A stretch of 64,000 nucleotides of DNA from Cornus controversa (taxonomy: Eukaryota; Streptophyta; Magnoliopsida; Cornales; Cornaceae): the NCBI GenBank assembly GCA_026545225.1, contig CM048849.1, positions 26,608,836-26,672,835 on the forward strand, given 5' to 3'. Below are positions 34,901-46,180 of the stretch, one piece after another (position 1 is the stretch's first letter; each line of letters starts with the position of its first letter). The translations under genes and the position numbers were made by a program. The notes under the pieces are model-generated. The model was not told the origin of the DNA and did no database searches. It worked only from the letters and a program-made list of their open reading frames with translations.

Positions 34901-36933
34901 ACAAAACAAAAACAATTGCCCTTGGGCATACAAATTGTTACTCTTCCTCTAAAACAGTCTATTGTACCACGAAACTTTGATAACCAATCCATCACTAGGA
35001 TGATATCAAAACTGCTCATATCTAGGAGAATGAAATCAAACTGAAGTGTCCTCCTAGCTATATCAATAGCACATCCCCGACATACCCCATCAAGAATCAC
35101 TGTACCACCCACTAGTGTACAACACAAATAGCTCTACTTAAAGGACTAACCTCAAGCCCCAAAGCCCATGCAAATGATATAGCAATAAATGAATAAGATG
35201 CACTTGAATCAATCAATACATGTGCCCAAGAACTATATACCAAAAATACACCTCTAACCACTGAAGGTCTTGTTGAGGTGTCTGCAGGTGTCATTGCATA
35301 TACCCTGCCCTGATCTCTCTGATCCTGTGTTCCACCAGCTCGAACACCTGACTGCTGTGTGGATGCGCTAAGGGTAAATCCCTTCACTGGTCTAGCATTC
35401 TATACAGACATAGCTGGTTGTGGTGGAGGCATAGCTCTATAGCTCGACTGTGCAGTCACGATTTAAGCCAGCCTTTCCTGTGAGCCCTGACCACCCTGAG
35501 CATTCCCACCTTACTGTGGACAATGCCTCACTCTGTGTCCATGCTGCCCACAACCAAAACATGTTATCGTGCTAGACTACCCTATAGGCTAACTTTGAGG
35601 TGCTCTCAGAGGTGCCATTAAAGGACAATCAGATCTATAATGCCCCGTCTGCTTACACCTATAACATACCACCTCCGCTCTAGCAGGTTTCAAGGATAAG
35701 GGAATAGTTGGTGCAGAACGTGCCATAGACTATCCCACTGAACCCAATGTATAAGAAGAACCACCCTTGAACTTCTTCCTTGCGTGCCCCTCTGAAGCAA
35801 CGGTCAAAACCTTGCTTTGCCTCAATGCCTCTCTCTTTTCTTGCATATCCCTTATTTTTGCCTCAGCCATCAATGCCTTCTCAACTACCTCGGCATATAC
35901 CTTCAAGCCCAAAATAGATATGTATGGCCTAATCAAATGATGAAGGCCATTGACAAACCTCCACGTCTTTTCCTCCTCATATCTTACTACTTCGGGTACG
36001 AAGCGTGAAAGATAAATGGACTTGTTCTTATATTCAGTTACGATCATGCCATCATGAACAAGTTCCTCAAACTCCTTCCTCAAGGCCCTCCTCTTTGGCC
36101 TAGGAAAATAATGCTCAAGGAATAGAGTCTTAAACTCTTCCCAAGGCATGGTCTCAACATTGTGTCAGTTACTCACCAACTTCCACCAAAGCTCTGCCCC
36201 ACTCGAAAACAAGTATATAGCAAGAATGACTTTCCAGCCATCATCGGGTGTAGACATCATTTTCAAGTGCTTTTCCACTTGCTCTAACCAACTATCTGCA
36301 ATCAATGGATCCGAATTACCCTCAAAGCTTGGAGGCATCAATTTCTTGAATTGAGTGATAAACTTGAATCTCCTTTCAACTTCACCCCCTTCCAGTTGCA
36401 CTACCGATTGTTGTACCTCAATAGTAGTTGCCCTGACAAAGTTATGAAGAGCTGCGGCCATATCAGTGACTAAATGGTTCCCCTCGGGTGCTCCACCCCC
36501 AACTACCCCTCCACGGCGTCTAGGCGGTATATCTCTATTTATTCAAGATATAGGTCAACACAATAAGTTATCACATGCTATATGTTCAACATGATCAAAT
36601 AACTAACCAACATAACCACATGTTATCACTTTTGCACGTAACACATAGACATGTTTTTCAATACACATTTACTCACATAAACATATTCTCAAGTCAACAC
36701 ATTACATAGAATGCAGGTTATCACATAGCACGCCTTCATTTCAAAACATAATATATTTCACATGTTATCACATGGATATATGCTAAGTACCCATAAGTTA
36801 TTATATTCAACTATCTCACGTCTATACGCATTTTTAGGTTTTTAAGTTAAGGTTCTAACCAATTCAAAACTACACTTGATACAACCCTTACCCGTCGCCC
36901 CTATGTATTAGACCTAGTGCTTTGATACCAATC
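31928..36933 (-). CDS. gag-pol interior of the Tekay-type element (fossil)
   Basis: Read on the - strand from 36,900 downward: primer-binding site tggtatcaaagcacta (36915-36930; initiator tRNA-Met type); gag (about 36461-35730, with [19 protein letters not shown]); two CCHC zinc knuckles, [14 protein letters not shown] near 35650 and [14 protein letters not shown] near 35550; protease (about 35250-35110); reverse transcriptase (about 34654-33907, catalytic FVDDILMYS near 34205); RNase H; integrase (about 33230-32375, with [14 protein letters not shown]); and a chromodomain-like end near 32180-31970 ([20 protein letters not shown]). This order is standard for chromoviruses. Broken, many breaks. 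Confidence 0.85.
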
Positions 36934-39900
36934 TGTCACGCCCCAATTTCTGTTACCCAGAAATGGGGGTGATTAAATCACACATCATCACCTCACATCA
37001 ACTATCCCACACTAATATCATGCTCTGATATTAATCTATCACGCCTTGATTTTTGTCACCCGAAAATTGAAGGTGAACCCATCCATTAAGCCCTAATGGA
37101 CCCTCTTTACTCTCAAATACTGCGGAATCTTAACTCTATTCTTGCATATAGATGTGCACAAACTCCACCTTAACCAACTTTAATAGACCCTACATCAAAC
37201 CACATCTCCATAGTAAAAAAATTCATTTATTCACACTTATGAATCAGTTAGTTTTAGAACCCAACTCCTGGTGTGATTAGAATTTGGTACTGAGACCAAC
37301 AATATTGGATAGAGGACTTAAAAATATTCAATGTTTTTTTAAAAAAATCACACTCAATTTCGATCTAAAATGAAGAAGTTACGCCCAATTGAATTTTGGG
37401 TGAACCCGAAAGGTTCCCAAGATACCTGCTGTTCCTTCGGTCGGCTGGAGGATAGTTTTAGCCAGCTGAAAATTAACTTTTAGCTGGCTGAAACCCTACT
37501 TCAGCATGCTAAAACCTGGTACCCATTTGCAAACATTCAGGATCTTACACTTTCGGTTGGCTACTGCAGAGCCTAGGCTACCGAAATTGCCTAGAAGCTC
37601 AAAACTTGTATTTTTCGAGCCCAAATGTATTCCACCACTATACCAATCCATAATCAAACTTAAAACATGACTAAAACCTATTCATGGCAAAAAACTGCAT
37701 ATCCCTCTTATAAATCCAAAGTAGACACTTTTGGGCATATGTCCCTCCCCCCAATGGCTATCCCAATACTTTCCATTTACATTCTAAAACATCCATACAT
37801 AATTCAATATACGACAGGGACACTATCCCATTATCATGCATAATTAAAATTCAAATTCCTTATCCATACAACACTCAACTCATTTTCATACTTTTTCATT
37901 TCAATCATTTTCCATTAACATACATGCATACATAAAAGTTAATGAAAATTTAATTCATCATGCTCATTATCTAGCATTCAACATATTTGCAACATACATA
38001 TGAAGTACGAATCATAAAACATAAATGCAACATGTTCTCGAATCATAAATGGTATTTACATGTTCATCACATGCATAAAGTCCACAATCCGAACATACAC
38101 TCAAACAAACCAATAAATGGTCTTTGAAAGAATTCATTCCGCTCCACACCAACTGTCTATTGGGGAGACTTCACTACCTCCTATCCATTTCCTGAAAAGA
38201 GTTAATCCTTATAGGATGAGCAATCACACGCTTTGTAGGAATGTCTAAAATACAATTCTGCAAGTTCTGTGAATACCACATAAACATACATTTGCATTTA
38301 GACATGTTAAGCAAATATTCACATATCACATCCATATCACAAGTAACATGTAAAATAACATGATATACACAACTCCCTCATCCTCTCCACACATCCATTG
38401 GTCTCCAAGACCCTTGGACAACTAATCCCACCTATTCGAGGCTCTATAACAAGTCCACCTCATCGTAGGACTCACCTTTATAGGGAGTATCCTCTTCATT
38501 TCTAACGGAGCTCTATATTAAGTCCATTCCACGAGGGTTTTCCCTTTGTCGGATCATCTCATCACTCGTCAAGAGGACATTACTGTCCAATTGAGCTCAC
38601 TGTTGTGCTTGGAATGGGTATTTTGTTTTACCAAAATAATTCTTGTCCAATTCTTAATAAACCACTCGCAATAGCACGAATCTTTGTAAGATAGGGCTCT
38701 TGTGAAGGTGTCGATCCCACAGAGAATGTGATTAAATTAGTCTCATTTGATTCATTGAAGAGAGGTTGATATTTTTGGTATTTGTTTAACATAAAATAAA
38801 GGGCACTAGTTAAAGTTTGAATTGATAAATATAAGAGGGACTAGGGTATTGATTTCACCACTAGCCTCACATCAATGGAAGAATGTATTTCAATTTGGAA
38901 AAGTTACATATGTATAATCATGATTCATGGGATTTGTCACATATCACCATGATATCTTCAAGAAAATACATAAATCAAAAGATAAGAATAATTAATCTCT
39001 AGTTAGTATGAATCGTCTACCTAACTACTTAAATAAAAGACATAACATGAAATTAAAAGTGTAGAACGATTCATCTTCCTTAAGCATGAATTATCAAATC
39101 TAATGAATTTATGTTCTAATAAAATTATTGTATAACTTTCATACTTTATAAGATAAGAGAAGAATGAAGTCAAGATTAAACATAACTTGATACTTCAATT
39201 ACAAATGTAATCCTCAAAGTTATACAACTTATTATACACATATAACAATCCCAAATAAAAATATTATTATCATACCATTGATGCTTGGCTAGGGCTACAT
39301 CAATGCCCTAGGAAGAGTTTTAGCTCCTCATGGCTAACTTACAAGTCTTCATAGTTGAAGAACACTTCATATTTCTATATGTGTGCAGAATATTTCCACT
39401 CACTTCTCCTCCTCTACACTACTCAATTCCCCTCCATTTATAGCCAAAGTTAGTGCAATATGAGTGTCCACCATTTCTTCCACTAAAACTCATCCTATGG
39501 CCTAAATAGCTCCATATGTATTCCATTTTAGAAGAATTGGATCATCTCCCTCCATGTGTATAGCACTTTGGTGAATTAATTGAGTGGGGTGGTTGCTTGT
39601 CATCTCATTGGTCACTTGTCACAAAATTTTCAAAGCAACCAAAGAAAAATCTGCCCAGAATATTTATCCTACTGTTTTGTCCACTTTCAACCACCAAGAC
39701 GTCATAATTAGAGATTTCTCAAAACTAAACGTATTTAGAACTCTCTTTTATCTTTCCATAGCAGCAAAAATTGCCTTAATTGGAGTTTGGAGCATGAAGT
39801 TATGGTCAAAATACAAACAGTGCGCAGATCAGAATTTTGAACGAATTTTGGGCTTGAGATTAGTCTTGCACTTGTACTTGACCCAATGAATGAACCAATT

Positions 39901-40865
39901 CAGATTTTTGGCCCCTTTTGCATTAAATCTTCAATATAGCTTGGCCCAATCCATGGACTCATCATTGGAATTTGGCCCAAACTAATGGCAATTTCTTCTT
40001 CTTATGGAAGCCTCATTGAAAGCCCAAGAACCATGGAATTAACCACTATTTCATCTAAGGATCTGAAAATGACAAAAATAGAATAAAACTATAAAAATAC
40101 TAATATAAACATAATTAAAGGATTAACATATGTAAATTAGAAGGACTGAATGCACAACATTCTGTGCTTATCACTCACCACCCTCACTATGCCAATGAAG
40201 ATGCACCCACATGTTCAAATTAATGTGCATTTATAATTAATGATCAAAATAGAATTCAGTTGTCCTACTTGCACAAATTCCCATTTCAAACATCACATAC
40301 ATTCATATTGAATATGCTTCACATCTTTTATATTTCATAAAATTCACATTTTTCACAATTCACATAATTCATATATTGAAAATTAAATCATGCATTACAC
40401 TTAAACACATTCTTAAAGCCATTCATCAAGCATATAAGTGTCACATTCACACATATATATAAATTTTCACAATTCTTCCACAATTCAATCCTAACATGCT
40501 TTATAATCAACTGTTGCAATTATAAACATGTAATTATCAAGTCTAGCATAATGAATTCATCAATTAGCATAATTAAGCATGCTTTACTATTGAAAAACAT
40601 CTAATTATCCCACATAATCAATTAGTTGCCTTAACAACCAATATACTCATAAAAACTATGGATTCTATGGGTTAGACATCCCTACCTCAATTTGGAAGAG
40701 CTTCCAAATGATTCTTTTTCAATTATTTCAAAAACTCAACTTTTTCTGAAATTGATTCCAGACTGATCAAACTCGAGACCTCGATGCGTAGACCATTTCT
40801 CTCTTCTTCAGTGAACTCTAATTATGGACCTAAGCCTCTCAAAATCCATGGAGAAGGGAAAAATA

Positions 40866-40899
<34 letters not shown>

Positions 40900-41335
40900 T
40901 TCTCATGGCTGATTTCAAATGAGAATAAGGGATGGGCATTCTCTCTTCTATTTATAAAAAATGACCTACACTTATTTACATGTATGTCACTATCTTTTCA
41001 CTAAACCTTTCCGGTCTTGGTTTTTGATTTTCGTAACTCCAATTGACACGAAATTGATTCCGTAGAGCATCACATATTTTATTTAATCTACTCTCTAAAT
41101 TTGGAGTCATTCTGATACTTTTGGATTTTCTGGGCCCATGGGGCCAGCGCCCCTTGGTCAATCGGACCCGAAAAAGCTAACTTTTGCCAAATGCTCCGAA
41201 AACTTTTTCAAACCTTAAATAAGTTATCTAAACATGTATTTTACATTTAAACCACATATACATTCATTTAAAGCATTAATATGACCATAAATGAAAATAA
41301 AGCAAAACCAGACAAAAATGGTCACGGTTCTTACA
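36934..41335 (-). repeat. Right LTR of the Tekay-type element (interrupted)
   Basis: The repeat begins TGTCACGCCCC and ends GGTTCTTACA, next to ATGAA. By orientation it is the 5' LTR. It aligns with 15471-31927 but differs at about 9% of sites in the first 375 bases and contains one insertion, 38601-40173. A long (TA)n run lies at 40868-40897. Confidence 0.85.
38601..40173 (-). mobile_element. Solo LTR (Athila/Tat-like) in the right LTR
   Basis: A 1,573 bp insert beginning TGTTGTGCTTGG and ending TTCTGTGCTTATCA, with the 5 bp TSD CTCAC (38596-38600 and 40174-40178). The partner LTR at 19553-19580 is uninterrupted there. Read on the - strand it starts tgataagcacagaatgttg and continues with '...tctatttttgtcattttcag', echoing the start of the Athila-type LTR (tgataggcgttgaatgttac). 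It is therefore a distant relative in reverse orientation. No internal region. Confidence 0.75.
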
Positions 41336-41340
41336 ATGAA

Positions 41341-43471
41341 GCTATTTTACATTATTAGGGCCAATAGTGTTCTCAAACCTGACTTGTTTTACTATTGTTA
41401 AATGTATATTTTTTATTATAGGGTTATGAAACTGGTTTACATAATAACAATATGATTTCAGTGTAAAATGTATTTCTTGGCTCAATGGTAAGATATTTTA
41501 TTGTGATAAATGTCTATATCAAATAGGATAAATGAATTGTAACTTACATTAGATGAATATCAATGTGTAAGGGAGACAATGAGGTCAAAAACTACCCGTG
41601 AGAAATTTCAACTACAAGTGAGATGTTACGTACCAAAGGAATAACGTCCCTTCACTAAGCTAAACCCTAATTTGTGATTAGTAACAACAAATTGTTGATT
41701 TAATCGTAAGTATTACATAAGAATCAACATATAATATTCAAAAGTGCTAACCCACATAATTTACACTGGAAAGTACTGAGAACTCTTTGGAGATGATATA
41801 ATATGTGCATACAAAAATAGTACCACATGGTGTTACAATCATTATCATTTTTTTTTTGTTTTTTCAGTATATACTTCACTTTTTTGTTCCTAAGTTCATT
41901 CTCCTTAACATCCAAAAGTTGCACAACAAGCTCAAAATGCATAACCACTGCTATTGCTACATATATCAGAAGTAAACAAATTTGTCAATTTTCTGTACAA
42001 GTATTTGCATAATTAGGTCAAACATATGAGAGTTGCAGAAGAAGAATAAAATCAACTAACTGTGAAATCACTGGAAAGTTCATTGCCATTCCAAAGCTCT
42101 ATGAACCTCATTAATAAGGATCAACATGATTGATTGAATGTACAACAATTGTGTAGTAATGCAAGTTAGTTGTATGTCATGCGAATGATAAGATGGACAA
42201 TTAAGAATTTATATTACAATCTATAACATCATATATTCATGACAGTGCCTCAACAATTTGGAGAATGGTGACCTATAACATCATATATGTCATGCGAATG
42301 ATAAAATTAGTTACTAGCAATTTATATTACAAACATATCATATCATATATATACCCATCGTCGTGATTCGGTAATTTGACACTCTTGATAGTTTTAAATT
42401 CTGACCATTCTTCATCAAAAATAACATCAATGAACTCTTTTTCTAATATGAAAAAGAATAAACAGGTAAGCTGCTGCTGATAACACACTAGTTAAATTTC
42501 ATAAAGCAAAATTGAGTTGTCATGTACAACGAGGTTTGCAAAGGTTGAATGTTTATATGGAGGTCCCATTGAACAAAGGTAATCAACACTATTCTTTGGT
42601 CGATTGACAATAAACACTTACCAGTGGTTGGATAAGCAAGCCAAGAAATAGAAGTATATCAACTTAAACAAATTGTTAATTTTGCTCATATATATTGATG
42701 GAAAAGAAGTTCATTCACATAAATAACAACCCCAATCAACCACACTAACCAATTCACAATTATATAGGTCTCTACTGTCACATTTTGCTGCTTTGCAATA
42801 TTTTTGCCAAAAAATACGCAGCTTATTCCTATGCTCTTGCTTTACCTTAACTTTGTATATGGCATCATCCTCTATCAACTGAATGACACAAGATATAAAA
42901 TACTAATTGATTTTATCCTTCCCTTGCTTTAGGTATTGAAGCTTCTCAAATAAATCAACCACTAGTTCATGAAAGGTAAATCAAGTAATTTGATTATTAA
43001 GTTCATGACCCTATAGTTTAATATAAAAATGAAGATGAACATATGAGTTTAAATAGAGTGATTCACATGACTCAACAGCCAATTATTGTTGAACAAACAA
43101 CTTAGCTCTTTTAATTCAAACTTTCACCGTTAATGGAACCTAACATCTCTAACATAATAGTGGGATATACTAAATTAAATTTTATAGATATAGACAAAAC
43201 ATTAATAGAATGAGACAATTTAATTAAAAGATATAAAAAATGAATGTTATGCTAAGTCATGAAATAATGTATAGTAGACTTACGTTGGTTCACTACTAAC
43301 TTTTGCATCAGCCAATAACTTTCTCTTGGGTGCCTTTAGCTTATTCTTTTGTCTCACAAGTTTGTCCCAGGGAGACTTACCATATTTAGACTTATATTTT
43401 TTCGTCTAGGTCTTCCCAATGACACCAAGTCTTCAGTATCTATTGGATCTGAAAATTAAAATGTATAATGT
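41341..43471 (-). pseudogene. Degraded exon-like segments, unidentified
   Basis: No intact gene is seen, but several - strand pieces look like relics of exons. At 43443-43285, after an acceptor (ttttcag), the text reads DPIDTEDLVSLG and then, one base out of frame, KYKSKYGKSPWDKLVRQ and KAPKRKLLADAKVSSEP before a good donor (gtaagt). At about 42870-42838, LIEDDAIYKVK sits between cag and gtaaag. Near 41950-41860 the frame reads HFELVVQLLDVKENELRNKK. They could belong to one decayed gene or to another transposon; I cannot name it. A ~113 bp direct repeat (tcatgcgaatgataa) lies at about 42178-42340. Confidence 0.3.
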
Positions 43472-43915
43472 CACTACAACAAATTTGATCTTTTGCCACA
43501 AGTCATTTCATGGTAAAAAAAATATAAATTTCATGGTTGAAACGTATTTGTGACGAGAAAGGCTTGGTGGCTTTGTCGTGGGCATAGGTCTGTCATAGAA
43601 TGTAATTAGGCCCGACTAAAAATTTTTGTGGCAAAATAGGATTTTTTTTGCCACAAGTTTGTTCTCGTGACAAAATAAGGTCTATTGCCACAAACTATCT
43701 CATCACTAAATGTTAGAATTTTTGTGGTTGTTTTTCTTTCCATGTGGGATTTAGTCGTTGCTAATTCAAATCTTTTGTCACAAATTTTAACTCGTGGAAA
43801 AATAAGTCATATTGCCACAAACATTCTCATCGCTATATGTTAGTGTTCTCGTTTAACATTCTTAATGTAGGAACCAATCGTCGCAAATTCAACCCTTTTG
43901 CCACTAAGATATTAG

Positions 43916-44350
43916 TTGTGGCAAAAAGTTTGTCTTCTACCACGGAGTTGATTGGTGACTATTAAATTTGATTACCACAAATATATCTCGTGGCAAATAA
44001 CAAAAATAGGCCTCAAAATTAATTGTGGCAATAATTTATCTTCTACCACGGAATTGATTTATGGCTATTAAATTAATTGCCACAAATATATCTTGTGACA
44101 AATTACAAAAATAGGCCACAAAATTAATCGTGGCAATAATTTGTCTTATGCCACGGAGTTGATTTGTGGTTATTAAATTAATTGCCACAAATATATCTCG
44201 TGTCAAATAACAAAAATAGGCCACAAAATTAATCGAAACAATAATTTGTCTTTTGCCACGGAGTTGATTCGTAGTTATTAAATTTGATTACCACAAATAT
44301 ATTTCATAAAAAATAATAAAAAATATGCCACAAAATTAATCGTGGTAATA
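43916..44350. repeat. ~105 bp subterminal tandem repeat, four units
   Basis: Units start near 43916, 44023, 44128 and 44233, each running 'cgtggcaataatttgtctt', 'ccacggagttgat', 'ttgccacaaatatatctcg' and 'aaaaataggccacaaaatta'. Each unit holds two or three inverted pairs of the ttgtggcaa/ttgccacaa word. This is the terminal-proximal binding array of the CACTA element, locally amplified. Confidence 0.82.
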
Positions 44351-44379
44351 ATTTTTTAATCACCGCGACAAGATTTCGT

Positions 44380-46180
44380 TGCATATGCTTTTTTATTAAT
44401 TTTTTAATATATTAATTCTTTTCATTTACATATTATAATAACCTGATAGTAATACCAATTATAATACTATTATTATAATATTATCTACAAATTATTAATA
44501 ATATAAAAGAAAAAATAAAATTTACCACACGTTAAAGTGACAATGCAAACATATATATAATTAATCATGCATAAGTTAGAAGAACCAAAACAGTACAAGT
44601 TGCAACATAAAAAAATAACGCCCATCGCATAAAAAAAAGTCTTAGTATAGTTTTAGCTCCAATAATATGGGTAAAAACAGGATAGCTAGTATCCTAAACA
44701 AAAATTTTCAAGTTCTTAGACAAAATGAGCTATGAAATCCTAGATATATAAAGTGCTCTAAGATCTAGATAAAAACACATTATATTGTCCTAATCAAAGA
44801 GCTTGAATTCTTGTAGCACGGGCACATCAAAAAAAGCTTGAATTTCAGACACATCAAAAAAAGCTTGACTACTTGTAGCACGGGCACATAAAAAAAAGCT
44901 TAAATTCTTGTAGCATGGACACATCAGCAATATGCAAAACCAATGATGAATAAATACAATTACTGCCAAAATAAATTTGTAAATGAAGTTAAAGCTGTAT
45001 TCTAACATTAATTTATCATAAAGAAAAAAGTTTTATGAAGATCAAATCAATAGGAAACTTGGAGCCTTCAACAATCTACAAAACTAAGGATGCTTGCTCA
45101 TTGCTTTCAAAAAAATCAACTTGTAAAATATTATTACACCACAAATATATCCACATTGTATTTTTTCTTTTTATTAACGTAACATATTAATGACTCATAA
45201 AGTAAGCATTTATGTTTTGTTACAAAGTTCAAACCGCAACGGTATCATTGTCCAATAAATGGAAGCTACTCCGCATCTGCAAATGAGATTTTCCAAATCA
45301 TGACAATCATAGAGATAGTATGTATTGGATGAACCAAGAACTTTCATAATTACTGAAATTGAAGGTTAATATGAATTAGAACTCATGAATCATGAATAAG
45401 AATGGATAGCCACCATATAATAAAAGAAGAAATAAGAAACAGGGTTGCATATTATTATTGTAACATGACTTAGATTAGGGATGCGGGAGCATATCAGTAA
45501 AGTTCTACAAAGTAAGTTTTTCCCACTTGATATGCTCAACATGCTTTCATAGGGTTATAAGAACTGGAGCAACGCAATTCTCAAGATCTAAACTTTTCAT
45601 TTAGGATATTATTTGATTGGGCTTTTGTTTGTTTGTCTTCTTTATTAGTGTTGCTATCAGAAATGTTGTGTTTGCTGATGTCACTTGTTGGTCTACCATT
45701 GTTGCTGTCATTATTTTACTAATGCTACTACTTGGAGCTTCTTAAATGAGTTTTACTGTATTGATATTTTTTTTTGTTAAGTCTAGTACTAGTAGTATAA
45801 ACTTTATGTTGTTATAATTATTTTACTTGTATAAGTTATTGAGTTTTTGGTACCTATCAATTTGGTGGGTTTGGGGGTTTCATGTAATTGGTGCTTAATA
45901 TTAGGGTATGCCCCAAGTAAATTGTACAACACGTAGCCAAATGTTTGAGTAATAAATTTTCAGTACTTGCCTATCAATATATATATACACACAAGATGAT
46001 AAACCTCCTATCAATATATATATACACACAAGATGATAAACCTCCAAGTCAGGTCAATTTGGAGAGTGATTCGACTTTCTAATGTAAAAGTAAACAAAGA
46101 GGAGTAACTTACCATGAACGAGAACCATTTTGTGGTGATATAAATTGATCAAACATTGTTATTAGATGGTTGAGCTTAGA
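44380..46180. other. CACTA interior, non-coding, with minisatellites
   Basis: No gene. At 44801-44930 a ~33 bp unit (agcttgaattcttgtagcac, gggcacatcaaaa) is repeated three to four times. At 45971-46044 a perfect 37 bp unit (ctatcaatatatatatacac, acaagatgataaacctc) occurs twice in tandem. The rest is AT-rich and lies downstream of the TNPA-like gene. Confidence 0.55.

Larger units (their letters stand above)
15471..41335 (-). mobile_element. Tekay/Del-type Ty3/gypsy element with nested insertions
   Basis: The outer element of the central region lies on the - strand and is flanked by a perfect 5 bp TSD, ATGAA (15466-15470 and 41336-41340). On the + strand its LTRs start tgtca(t/c)gccccaatttt and end ggtcacggttcttaca. 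Left LTR 15471-31927 and right LTR 36934-41335 are both swollen by insertions. The interior (31928-36933) contains, in - strand order, gag with two CCHC knuckles, protease, reverse transcriptase, RNase H, integrase and a chromodomain-like end. The chromodomain and long LTRs fit the Tekay/Del chromovirus lineage. LTR divergence is ~9% over the first 375 bases, suggesting 3-4 My. It is broken, with well over five breaks. Confidence 0.88.

Noticed and set aside
43916-44350. CRISPR-like array
   Set aside because: Regularly spaced inverted words in a plant genome inside CACTA ends; no unique spacers and no cas genes.
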